A DNA stretch of 64,000 nt. Origin: Antedon mediterranea. Its lineage: Eukaryota; Echinodermata; Crinoidea; Comatulida; Antedonidae. The stretch covers positions 12,808,922 to 12,872,921 of the forward strand of contig NC_092678.1 of the NCBI RefSeq assembly GCF_964355755.1. The letters run 5' to 3'. A program made the translations under genes and the position numbers. Within the stretch, counting starts at the first letter, position 1. Every line of letters begins with the position of its first letter. The notes beneath the pieces are model-generated. The model was not told where the DNA came from, did not search any database, and was given only the letters and a program-made list of their open reading frames with translations. Of the stretch, positions 36,801-46,388 are shown piece after piece.

Positions 36801-39800
36801 CTTCGTCTGTATCGTCTAGAACAACTTCTACTTCAAACGCTAAGACGTTATTGGAAGCGTCTTGGTCGGTCACCTCGATAAATCCCTCAATCCGCGTCAC
36901 CGAACAGTCTTTAAGAATGCCATAGACATCGTCGGTGGCAATGTACTGCGTCTGAAAAGCATAATAACAGAACTCTGTCGAGTATGTACAGCATAAAGAG
37001 TCACTAACAAATGAAACCGACACTTTGTTAATACTCCACTGGTTGCTAGTCTTGTTTGTTGAAAAGTTGTATGGCAGCGTGACTTCAATTATGGAATCGG
37101 CGATTCCTCTTGGAAACTCAACAACAAGGTTTATATGCACCGTTTGACCAACGTTAACATAGACGTTACCATCTTCAGACTGGTCGGTAACGTTCATCAA
37201 GAAATGCGGTAGTTTGCTGAAACCGACATTGACAGCTTCTTCTGCGGAGACTAAGCCGGGGTCATTAATCTCAGCCTTAATGTTAACTCGTAGATTAACT
37301 CCAGGTTTCACATCAGCTATAACAAGATGTACAGATATAATAAATTGAAGCATGAATATGTAGTAAATAACAGTTCTTTTATGACTCCCCCACAAACTAA
37401 AAAAAAAACCCTGATGGAGAAAATATCATTTTCTTTTATTTATAATTATAAAGATTTTTAAACATTCTCTAGTACTTTTTGGACAGGATGGTATCTTTTG
37501 ATGCACCTAGGTTGTAGATAAGAACCTTAAAACATTGTTAATCATCATCATTAATAGTAGTCAGATGTTTTGAAGTAACTTGTACTGTATACTAACACTT
37601 GCGACAGAATTAGCAAGGGATGCTCGGGACAGTAAACGATTCAACCATTTTAATGATTTACTAATCAGTTTAATATTTAATACAGTTAATCTTCATAATA
37701 AAACACAATTTAGTTACCATTAACAGTAGAATTTATGGTCCCTTCAAATTGAATGTCAGATAAAAAGTAAGAAATACTACTAAAAGACAAGATAATTTCT
37801 GATGTAACACCTACGGCTGGGGTGACAACAAAGTGGCTCTGAAAAAGAAAGTATAACTGAAGCATGATATCTCATAAATTTACCAAACCGCAATATACTT
37901 TAAAAAAGAAAATTAAACAATAAAATAATCCCAGCAGATCGCAATATTTTTAAGGCAGAAATTACGCTGTTTAATATGGATAAAATTATTACTGTGACGT
38001 AAGTATAGTCATACAATGAAACGTGAATATATGTTCCATTTCACATAATCCCGTGACGTCATGGCTAACATAGACGGCAACAATTGCAAGATAGCTTTCC
38101 TATTTCCTAAACATAATTCTCTTTCTCTAAAATTGACCTCATGAACAGAAGAATGCCAAGTAACAAATAATTGACCTCTTAAACAAGTAACAAATAATTA
38201 TTAAGAAAGAAACCAAACTTACTGTTTTGGTTGAGTTTGTATTTCCGTTTCCTGTCAGAGTCCATACAAAAGAATTAGAGGACATATCGAACTGAAAACG
38301 AGGTTTATACTAGATTAAATTGAGTTTGTATTTCCGTTTCCTGTCAGAGTCCATACAAAAGGATTAGAGGACATATCGAACTGAAAACGAGGTTTATACT
38401 AGATTAAATTGAGTTTGTATTTCCGTTTCCTGTCAGAGTCCATACAAAAGGATTAGAGGACATATCGAACTGAAAACGAGGTTTATACTAGATTAAATTT
38501 ACTGTAGGTGATGTTGACAACTCTCAATAGCGGATCTTGTATACTAATTATGATAATTTATCTTTTTTTTTTGTATTTTACCCACGAAGACCTAAAATGC
38601 TGATAATGCATTTGCGGCTCATATACTGTGGAACAATTTAAAATGTTTCTAATTCAACTGATCATGATACACATTCTATCGAAGTTGTCAAAACCCTTTT
38701 TAATTTTTTTCCCATTTTAAATGTTATGTTTCAAAGAAGAATCAAATTTATTTAGTTACCAGAGAAAAAGATTGATAGAGATGGCAGTAGAAATATTACT
38801 TACTTTACTATTATTGCCTCGTATTTCAAACGTATCACCTCCAAACCGCTAGAACTTACACATCATAATTCCGTAAAGCTAGTGGGATTCTAGTTAAATT
38901 TAGCCGTACGGTAAACTGTATACTAACGGGAATTACGTATGTGCATGTTCACTGAGAGTTGGTAGGGTACAAGTAAAGAGAACCAGGTTGATATTCTTAA
39001 AGATTAGTTAAATGAAACAGAGTAATATATTATAAGCATGTATTCATGTTAGTTCTACTGTTACAGTGCCTTAGATAAGCACTTTCACGATAATAAAGAT
39101 ATATACCTCCATATTTTCAGCTGTAAGGGTGACTGTGAAGTCTGTTCCGGATGTCAATCCAGTTTAAGGAGTTGACAAATCATCACGAGTTTACAACCTG
39201 TTCCGCATAGCAGGAAGTCAACTAAAGTGCATAAGCGTGCGACTATGTAGCGATTATCTCGGTCAGCTAGGTCGTTTTCTCCAAGTTGTATAATTACAAC
39301 ATCAGGCGACACAGGCCAAGCATATAATAAAGATGGGTATTGATGAAGTTTAATACATCTGTAGGCAATAACAAAGTTGTGTTTCGATAGTCTCATATTA
39401 GCCGCATTGTTGAACGGCGTGTTGGCATAGTCACGTAGCCTCCGAATAAAGGAGTGCCCGAAAAGGCATACCGTAATTGGCATGATACCTTTATAAATTA
39501 AAACAGTTACTTACAGAAACGAGGGAGAATGCGTAAAATACAGTTGAATTCTGAAGAAATCACCGTCGAATAGTTAGGATGTGATACGAAAAATTACTCT
39601 CCAAATATATAATGACAACGATGAAATGGAATTTGAAAATTGAGTTTTGACGCAGGACGTAGGTTTAGTCTTAATTAAAACAAAGGAGAGGATTAAACCA
39701 CATGCGCCGCCGGCGATTTTTTTTTCCGTACGAGAGTTCCTCCATCGGTTCGTTTCGGACTCAATCGACTCTAGCTTTACGGAATTATGATGTGAATGAA

Positions 39801-42800
39801 TATGAATTTCTTTTTTGAGGATCAATAAAAGTTATCTTATCTTATCTTAGTATTGATGAAGAAGTCCGTCTTCACTTTGTCTCCTGCTCCATAGTAGAAT
39901 TTTGAATCGTTAACATTTATGCTCACATCCATGACGGTATCAATAACTTAAGTTAACAGTAAAAAAAAAATCAAATGGTTTACGATTAGCTAGAAAAATA
40001 TATGATTTTATTTACGATACTTTATCGTGATTTTTGGAAAGCGAAGAATATTCCACTGTGTTTAAATCGGCAAATTACAACATACATGTAATGCTTTTGG
40101 CGGATTTTAAGATAAAGTTTAACAAATAATTACCTGGACAACCGTACAGTTCCATTCTTAAACTTGGCCATCCACGTGCCTTATATGGATAAATTCGAAT
40201 GTATCGAGCATTTACAGGAGAATTAAAAGAATTGATAACGACACTGTATTTATCAAAATTTCCCGGAAACCGCTACAAATAAGATGTACAGATATCAATT
40301 TTTGATGATCTATTTTGTTTTCTCTTTTGTGGGGGCAGTCCACTATTATTGCACATATGAAAAACAATATGATAAAAGTTAGATAGATATATCTGTCTAT
40401 CTGTCTGAGAAAATTTATATTACAGAGCTAAAACGATATAAAGATTGAAATTCAGTATTGAGATTCGGTATAATAATGATAAAATGATATATTGCACTAT
40501 AAGATTGTGGTTTGTGTAAATACTTTAATAAAATTGTATATTTTTACATTGATAAATAAAGACATTTCGAACATAATATTGCTTTAAAGATTTACATAAA
40601 TTATATGATAAAATAACTAATATACATTGCAAAGCTAAACCCAATTTTAAGCTACAATTACCTTTTTAATAATATTACGATAATTTAATAATTCATGGCT
40701 TTTATCTTGCTTGAATACATTGATAATAGTCAGACACTTGACTGCCTGTAACTGCCATATATCTAGTCTTGAAAATTAAAAAATGCTAAGAGTAAAATTA
40801 CTTACTCCACCTTCTTCAGCAGTTATTTCCCAAAAAGTAGTTCCATTTGTGCTGTATTTGACCCTGTATTCCTCAACATATTTTTTATTGGTATGTCCTT
40901 GAGTGGCGACTTTAGTTACTTTGGTAATGTTACCAAGATCAACTTGAATCCAATGATTTTTAGGATTACCTGTTGCAGATGCCCAACACGATCTACCATG
41001 AAGTCTTCCCTTATACGGTTGAAAGTAATTAAGAGAACTATCAGCCGTCATCTGATTATCAGAAATTGCACCACTCTCAATTCCCAGAGCTGTATTGCAC
41101 GATTCTATGAGTAAAATTTTGCTTACCAATTCAATTCATTATCATTTAATATTATGTTTTAGCAATCAATCAAAGAGAATATTGACTTGGGTTTTTTATG
41201 GAATAAACACTGCCAAATTTATTATTTGAACATTATTGTAAATATATATGTAAATGTATATAGTTCTGTTGAGTTTTCTCTATCTCTCATACGTGGTGCC
41301 GAAAACTTCATAATAATCTACATATTTGAACCTTATTATGTAATTACCTGCACAGCTGTAAAGTTATATTCTCAAACTTGGCCAATCAACCCAGGTTTGT
41401 AGATAAATTCGAATATATTGAGCGTTTACAGGAGAGGAAAACGAATTAATAACAACACTGTTTTCATCAACATTTCCGATAAACATCTAGAATTTAGAAA
41501 ATAAACATATCATTATTATATTATTAAATTATGTAAGATTTTGCCGATTATTCATTAATTTTAATATTTATGAATGTCGTCCCAATGATTGTTCCTTTGA
41601 GTTATTAGAGTGATGTTAGGCCAGAACCACCGGTAGATGGCGCTGTACATGACCAGAGCTTTAACGGAACACACTGAATACTTTCGTAGAAAAAAATCAG
41701 GTAATGACTTAAATGCCCTAGATATGTATGTTGTAGCCATCATTTTGACATTGTATCACATGGAACGCCTTATAATGGTTTCAAGAAACGCAGAAAACGT
41801 ACGAAACAGTATATCTGTGCCAACAAGTGAATTTTATAATTTTATTTAAAATACCTGTGACGTCACAAAGAACGTCATCTTCGGCATATATTCTGACTTT
41901 GGAAGCATAGGGATGTTCGGAAATATCACACAAACAAAGTTAAAAATAATCATGCTGATTGGTGGATTAAAATAAATTTCTTTTAACAATTTCAACAAAT
42001 TTTCGAGTGGGGATTATTATTCAAAGTGATTTTTTTATTGGGGAGGTTTTGGGCGTTATTCAAATAAATTCCATCCTAATAATTAATACATTATTTAATT
42101 TAAACATCTTTTGAAACTAACTTCCGCGCCGTTTCTGCCCAAGAAGAAAGACGTTGTAGACGGCTTGCAACATGGGCAGACGTATCCTGGTCATAACGGG
42201 ACACAGATAGCCCACAGTTATCCCTGCCAGCTTACTCAATAAAACTCGGCTATCGGGATTCACTCGATTTTGAACAAAAGGTCTTATCATCAGATCTCCC
42301 TATCTAATTTTATAATACTATTCCCCACAATATACTCCGATGCTTTATGGCGTATATTTAATTTTATCTTTATTAATTTGCAGTATCATTTAATTTTTCA
42401 ACTACTGTACCTTCACGCACGCGGTTCGATCCGAAAGTAAACAAAAAAACTCAAATGGCTATAGCTACTAACGTCCAAATTAATAGAAACCAGGATGTTG
42501 CAAGGTGAACCTTGAAATTACTTAGACCGCGTAAAATTGAATTTGAATTGAAAATCTACTGATGAAATCAGAAACTTGGTGTTAAACCCTTTATAATACC
42601 TTCCTAATAAATATGGAACAATATCGTAAAAGTGGAAAATAATGTTATCAAATCTACGTTTTGCGTTACATCTGAGATAGATAAGGTAGGTAACCAAGGC
42701 GGAGATTTGTCCCAAAGTTTTCCAATGTGCTCGCCTATGTCAGAATTAACCATAATTTATATATAGATACGAAGGATCAATAGTTTGAAAGTAATCAGTA

Positions 42801-45800
42801 ATAGAATGTGGTGTTCGGTTGTGATAAATATCATAAACAAATTTAAGAACATATAATTCATTTCATTTATAAATATCAAGCATTTTTAAGTTTATAGAAC
42901 AATGGCGGATCTCTGAAATGAGAAAAAGAAATACATCTGACAATCATTTTTTTAAAGAAAATACGTTCCATATGTTAACATAGGAAATATAAATGGGTTA
43001 TAAAGTGTAACTAAATTATCTCTAAAAAATGCTTTAATTTAAAATGCTTTAATCCAGCCTTTTTTCTAGCTCTTTCACAAACATCATCAATGTGGAGTTT
43101 CCAAGGTAAGTGTTTGTCAAATTCTAACAAATTTAATAAATGAACTACCTTTAATTAAAACATTGTTAATAGTTGAATAACATTGAATTCCAATAACTTA
43201 ATTTTAAGAATGAAAAATCATATAATTAGTTGCAATTTTAAAGGAAGAAGGAAATATTGAAATGAGATATTTAATATATAGCATAGAGGCAAATATATAA
43301 ATGGTGTTGAAATTGAAATTAATTTTACGGGTAGATTATCATAAACTGTAGCTTTTTTCTTGTCAAAAGAAGAAAGTAAATTAAAAACCCCAACCGGTGA
43401 AACAGTGAATTAATAGATGGTTGGACAAGAAAAGAAAAATTTATTAGGTCATCATTGCGAATATCTTTAGCTAACTCAGAACCGACATTAGTAAAGAAAT
43501 GATTAAATTCATTAACAATTGCATTACCATCCATAACATTAACATCGACGTCCGGTTTAGAGACTGTGATTTTGTCTGGTAGTTTGGTTGGCGATATCAA
43601 GTACCGTAGGTTATTTACTATCTGCCATGTTTTTGTGGAATCGTTTTTGTTATTTGAAATTAAATCGTTATAAAAAAATGTCTTTCAGCAGTTCTGAGTA
43701 TTTTGGTTAAAGTATTTCTGTATCGATTATAATGCCCAAAAAAAAAAGAAGATTATTGTGTTGGCTACGTTTTGGGTAAATCCCAAAAATGGGTATGTCG
43801 GTAGAAAATTGTTTTAGAAAGTTTTTTTTTTTTCAGACCAAAAATGTGTTGGCGGGAAAAAAATAAACAATTTACACAAATGATACAAAAAGACTTTTAC
43901 ACATATTTCATAGCACCCTAAGCTCACAGACGCTAGCTATAAATATTGTTTCGAAAATAGTTTTAAAAATGTTTATTAAACATCGGCCTAGCATTTTTAG
44001 GCATCCGGGCCTAGAGGGCTGCTAGGCCTAACTACCATTTTGAAAGCCTAAAACAATCAAGATCGAAATAAACTATTTCCGCGTTATATGCCACCTTACG
44101 CGAGTTAACATATGATATTATATCAGATCATAGAGATATTATGTTCAATATAATATCTCTATGATCAGATGAAAAATATTGAGTTTTATCTATACGTAAT
44201 TACACTGGCATTAAAGATATAACATTAAAATGTTGGCCGTTATGGGCCATATTTCGCCGATTTCTGATCGCGGGAAAAATCCCACCACCAGAGACATCGA
44301 TCGATTGAGGCCTAGGCTAGAGGCATTATGTGCATGTCGGAACGGTTGGATTATCGCTATATAAATATTAACAAGTTTGAAAAAAAGAGCTTACAACAAT
44401 CTTAGGTAAATTTTTATTAAAGGTATAGGCCTACTTGCTTTGCGAACAGTTCGAAATCGGATCGTAGTAGTAGTCATTATACAGTAAAACCTCGTGCGAT
44501 GACAATGCCAATGACAATGACAATGATTCTTTATTTCTTTATCGACCCTTTTCAGGGTATGAAAGAACATTCTTTCAATCTTATACAGAAACAAACTAAA
44601 CACTTCCAGACATAAATATTATTTGGTCTTATACATAATTAATATATCGACAAGCAACATCGCCTGAACAACCTCGTGCGATGTGCGATCTGTTGTTCTT
44701 TGCAGCAGATCAACATTGGTAGAGGGTGTTTTTACAAATTCGATAACTATTCAAAACGTGTCTCAACCACTGTGTAATCAAAGCGTTTATTTATTTAAAA
44801 CTTGGATCCCCCAAAATTGATAATCGCGTATTCCGGTTACCACGTGACTGATTCACGGTTGTTTGTACACTTCTTTTTTACATGTCCGGCGGAGGTGAAG
44901 TATATTCGCCAATTTGGCGAATAAGACAACATTTTTTCACCATTTGGATTCACAATTGCCGTTTGGCTCACAATAAAAAAAGAAAAAAAAGACGACCTTC
45001 ATTTTCGTCAGTTTAGGGTCGGCCGGGCGTGGCCAACATAATCATTTTTTTTGGCCTAATCAGAAAATAAAGTTGGTTCAAAATTTTATTTTAAAACATT
45101 AGAATATAATTTATGTTTCTTTCTTATAGACTTTTTAAATTGCTTTGGTTATCCAAAGTTTCTTCCTTTTAATTTTTGTAAGACTTCATACAACAGGGGC
45201 ATGCAAATCACACAGAAAAGAAATTATAATATGATTCAACATCAGAACATGAATAGACATCAAACCAATCAACATTTGATAAACATTAAGAAAAGCGCGC
45301 CTCTGAGTTGAATTTGGAATAGTCGCAAACAAAAAATATATCTTCTTTGGTGGAAACGTAATTATTTTCGAATAAAAAGAGAAATGATCAGAATATATAC
45401 AAGCTAAAGTTTACAAATATTTGAATAAATACGGTCATTTAAAGTGGAAGATTCATTTGTAACTCTAGTAGTCCATGGGCTGGAGGGGTTACCATGCACC
45501 CTTCCCCCTCCCACCAACAGGTAAACTTCTTCTGAAACAAAATGATGTTAACAAGAAAAATATAATAATAAAATAGTTCATTCTTATATTGCGTTCTACA
45601 AGCAAGCTTCTCTACGCTGAACATTGTTACCCCAGTCATTTTTTGTATGGAAACATATTCCCATAATACAGGTAGTAATCAGAGCAAAGTTGTGTCTTGA
45701 TCTAACCGGGTTCCCATTTATACACCTGGGTGGAGAGGCAAACGTAAGTAAAGTATCTTGCCTAAGGATACAAGCAATGCGGCGAGAGTTAGATTCGAAC

Positions 45801-46388
45801 CTCGGTCTCACGATCAGTAGTCCAACGTCCAACACCCTGCGCCACATGCCCTCACGTATATAGATATATTAAAAATTGTTAGTTACAGTGTAAATAATAC
45901 AATACTAAGAAGAAAGGAATAGTTTTGTGGGATCAAGGACTAAAGAAAAAAAAAATGAAGGTTTCAGGTGACAAGACTTTTACTGATATCAAAACTGATA
46001 TCAAAGGGCGAGTTATATCATTTCAACGATATTTGAAAATGTTTGGAAAACAAAACTACTAATTAATTGTTTATCCTGATACGATGTAAAAATGTACATA
46101 CCCCACCACCTTCAGCGTCAATAAAGTTAGTGCCATCGATGCCATATTTGATGCTGTATTTCGAGACTGACCCTCGACTACCTCCTTGAGTCGCCACTTG
46201 GGTTATATACGTTATGTTACCAAGATCTACTTGAATCCATTGACTGACATTGGCGGTAGCAGGTGACCAAGACTTATTGCCATGTAGCCTTCCATGATGG
46301 GCTGAAACATTATCGTAGGAACTTGATGCATTCATCTGGTTATCAGGGATGTCACCACTCTCAATTCCTAGATCCCTATCGCATGATT
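30231..46388 (-). CDS. Multidomain extracellular protein (discoidin, C-type lectin, sushi-like), damaged upstream
   Basis: Exons on the - strand, transcript order: 46388-46102, 41486-41348, 41104-40806, 40272-40134, 39946-39852 plus 39163-39107 (one exon split by a transposon), 38291-38223, 37838-37718, 37316-36641, 36134-35945, 35596-35395, 34359-34148, 31852-31639, about 31390-31224, 30853-30701, 30431-30231. Phases agree, except that the start of the 31224 exon is uncertain. Domains in order: two F5/8-type (discoidin) lectin domains, a beta-rich region with repeats I do not recognise, a C-type lectin domain, a Cys-rich segment and a sushi-like module. The second exon has an in-frame stop and one exon is interrupted, so the full-length form is probably not made from this allele. 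The 5' and 3' ends were not found. It may instead be two genes, with the intact one starting at 37395. Confidence 0.65.
31224..31390 (-). CDS. Cysteine-rich exon after the C-type lectin domain
   Basis: Encodes TCVCHYDLGSNQCDCC, then HKCEDGKHTVCV and NCPVS before GTACTT. Eight or more cysteines in under 50 residues suggest a small disulphide-bonded module of unknown type. The donor is clear (lower edge 31224). The upstream edge is uncertain: phase is satisfied only by a weak AG near 31392. Confidence 0.6.
31639..34359 (-). CDS. C-type lectin domain (two exons)
   Basis: Exons 34359-34148 and 31852-31639. The first has CRPGYTPYKKTCYRVF, WNAAKAACEADNAQLVTI and YWIGLKDVG. The second has the WTDG motif, WLPNRPG, DCGTAAY, WDIMECTAILPAICEY. 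All four core cysteines are present. At the usual calcium and sugar site (EPN or QPD in classical members) the sequence reads LPN, so sugar specificity is unclear. The 2.3-kb intron between them holds an LTR-retrotransposon remnant. Confidence 0.9.
31970..33969 (+). mobile_element. 5'-truncated LTR retrotransposon with 3' LTR
   Basis: The 3' LTR is 33385-33969 (TGTAATGC...ATATTACA). It is preceded by a purine run, GGAAAAAGAAGGAGACAGAGGGA with one C (about 33362-33384), as expected of a polypurine tract. Upstream, open frames at 32018-32227 and 32208-32462 encode a low-complexity C-terminus (FWWNIDDRYND, SPKRFIKRLYD) I cannot place in a known protein. There is no 5' LTR and no target duplication. 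It lies antisense in the intron of the C-type lectin domain. Confidence 0.7.
33193..33222. repeat. (GA)n microsatellite
   Basis: A short GAGAGA run between the truncated retroelement ORF and its 3' LTR. Confidence 0.85.
34360..35394. other. Intron of the lectin-type gene, nothing recognised
   Basis: Phase requires a direct join of 35395 to 34359, and I see no exon or clear repeat in between. Confidence 0.5.
35395..38291 (-). CDS. Beta-rich extracellular region, unrecognised domains
   Basis: Exons 38291-38223, 37838-37718, 37316-36641, 36134-35945 and 35596-35395, all with good splice sites and matching phase. The encoded region has many N-glycosylation sequons, few cysteines, and repeated short hydrophobic alternations such as HINLVVEFPRGIADSIIEVT, suggesting stacked beta-sandwich domains. 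I do not recognise the family. The last exon ends IGCGG just before the C-type lectin domain. Confidence 0.7.
37317..37395 (-). promoter_or_regulatory. Possible alternative first-exon start with signal peptide
   Basis: An ATG at 37395 opens in frame with exon 37316-36641. It encodes a short basic start (GSHKR), about 18 hydrophobic residues (VIYYIFMLQFIISVHLVI), then Ala before the exon's DVKPG. This is a textbook signal-peptide layout. The same bases also serve as the pyrimidine tract and acceptor (TTGTTATAG) for splicing from 37718. No promoter element was identified. The reading is inference. Confidence 0.4.
38223..38510. repeat. Tandem triplication covering a splice acceptor and exon
   Basis: Three near-identical units of about 93 bp, each with the acceptor ...CTCGTTTTCAG and most of exon 38223-38291 (FDMSSN...FVWTLTGNGNTNS). 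Only the copy at the lowest coordinates continues into ACCAAAACA/GTAAGT. The other two run into TTTAATCTAG, an in-frame stop, and have no donor. Confidence 0.88.
39107..39946 (-). pseudogene. Coding exon split by a transposon insertion
   Basis: The acceptor (TTTTACTGTTAACTTAAG at 39947-39964) and the first part 39946-39852 encode VMDVSINVNDSKFYYGAGDK and on to FFINT. The second part, 39163-39107, encodes GLTSGTDFTVTLTAENME and ends GAG/GTATAT. Joined across the insertion with one ACT, the frame is open and the phase matches both neighbours. With the 685-bp insert present the frame stops quickly. Confidence 0.75.
39164..39848. mobile_element. Retroposon inserted in a coding exon, with antisense SGNH-like ORF
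   Basis: Flanked by AGT on both sides (39161-39163 and 39849-39851). Read on the + strand it ends in CAATAAAAGTTATCTTATCT, a polyadenylation-like signal and TTATC repeats typical of CR1/L2-like elements. On the - strand, 39483-39154 encodes 109 residues with the SGNH-hydrolase-like blocks FGHSFIRRL and VVIIQLGENDLAD, a domain known from some retroelements. The tail and the ORF point in opposite directions, so orientation and family are unresolved. Confidence 0.6.
40134..41104 (-). CDS. Discoidin domain 2 (two exons)
   Basis: Exons 41104-40806 and 40272-40134. The first encodes LGIESGAISDNQMTADSS, HWIQVDLGNITKVTKVATQG and EEYRVKYSTNGTTFW. The second encodes NSPVNARYIRIYPYKARGWP and ends RMELYGCP. 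Both end cysteines are present, and the length (about 146 residues) is normal for an F5/8-type C domain, a carbohydrate- or phospholipid-binding fold. Confidence 0.88.
41348..41486 (-). pseudogene. Discoidin domain 1, second exon with premature stop
   Basis: 139 bp, the same length and phase as the intact paralogous exon 40134-40272. It encodes NSFSSPVNAQYIRIY, but the codon that is Glu in the paralogue (the E of RMELYGC) is TAA here (41364-41366 on the + strand). The final cysteine that closes the domain disulphide would therefore not be made. Both splice sites look intact. If the exon is used as the terminal coding exon, the product would be a single-domain protein lacking its last few residues. 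Confidence 0.8.
43320..43750 (-). pseudogene. Non-LTR retrotransposon linker fragment (between endonuclease and RT)
   Basis: The - strand reads KTWQIVNNLRY (with a frameshift), then SPTKLPDKI and NEFNHFFTNVGSELAKDI, the region just upstream of reverse transcriptase in CR1/L2-type ORF2. At least one frameshift lies near 43660-43680. No catalytic block remains. Confidence 0.7.
44126..44166. repeat. Perfect 17-bp hairpin
   Basis: GATCATAGAGATATTAT (44126-44142), a 7-base spacer, then its exact reverse complement (44150-44166). With one mismatch the stem extends to 21 bp. No function is evident. Confidence 0.85.
44490..44640 (-). mobile_element. Retroposon 3' end fragment with TGACAA-type tail
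   Basis: Read on the - strand it ends with AAATAAAGAATCATTG followed by TCATTG repeats, the pattern of a truncated non-LTR element. No coding part remains. Confidence 0.45.
45595..45856 (-). mobile_element. tRNA-derived SINE
   Basis: On the - strand the head begins GAGGGCATGTGGCGCAGGGT (A-box-like) and reaches GAGGTTCGAATCTAA (B box, near 45793). The body contains TGTATCCTTAGGCAAGAT, CCCAGGTGTATAAATGGG and CCGGTTAGATCAAGACA. The same body recurs on the + strand at 57270-57465. It is a SINE and not a tRNA gene, because the tRNA stems are not complete. Confidence 0.82.
46102..46388 (-). CDS. Discoidin domain 1, first exon
   Basis: Starts AATCATGCGATAGGG after an AAG acceptor and encodes the discoidin hallmarks: LGIESGDIPDNQMNASS, the Trp-rich GRLHGNKSWSP, QWIQVDLGNITYITQVATQG and KYSIKYGIDGTNF. 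It ends GGTGGTGGG/GTATGT. The closest visible relative is the 40806-41104 exon, implying a local domain duplication. Confidence 0.88.

Larger units (their letters stand above)
41487..46101. other. Long intron or intergenic stretch with repeat debris
   Basis: Separates the two exons of discoidin domain 1. It contains a non-LTR fragment (43320-43750), a short retroposon end (44490-44640), a 17-bp-stem hairpin, GC-richer text with GATCGCGGGAAAAATCCC near 44265, a 21-bp palindrome (about 44909-44929, TATTCGCCAA and complement), and a SINE. A block at 42120-42330 with AATAAAACTCGG looks like a repeat end but could not be classified. Confidence 0.5.

Noticed and set aside
42120-42330. LTR-like block with AATAAAACTCGG
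   Set aside because: No partner LTR, primer site, polypurine tract or target duplication could be found.
45700-45850. Possible tRNA gene
   Set aside because: A and B boxes are present but the cloverleaf stems are not; it is a SINE head.
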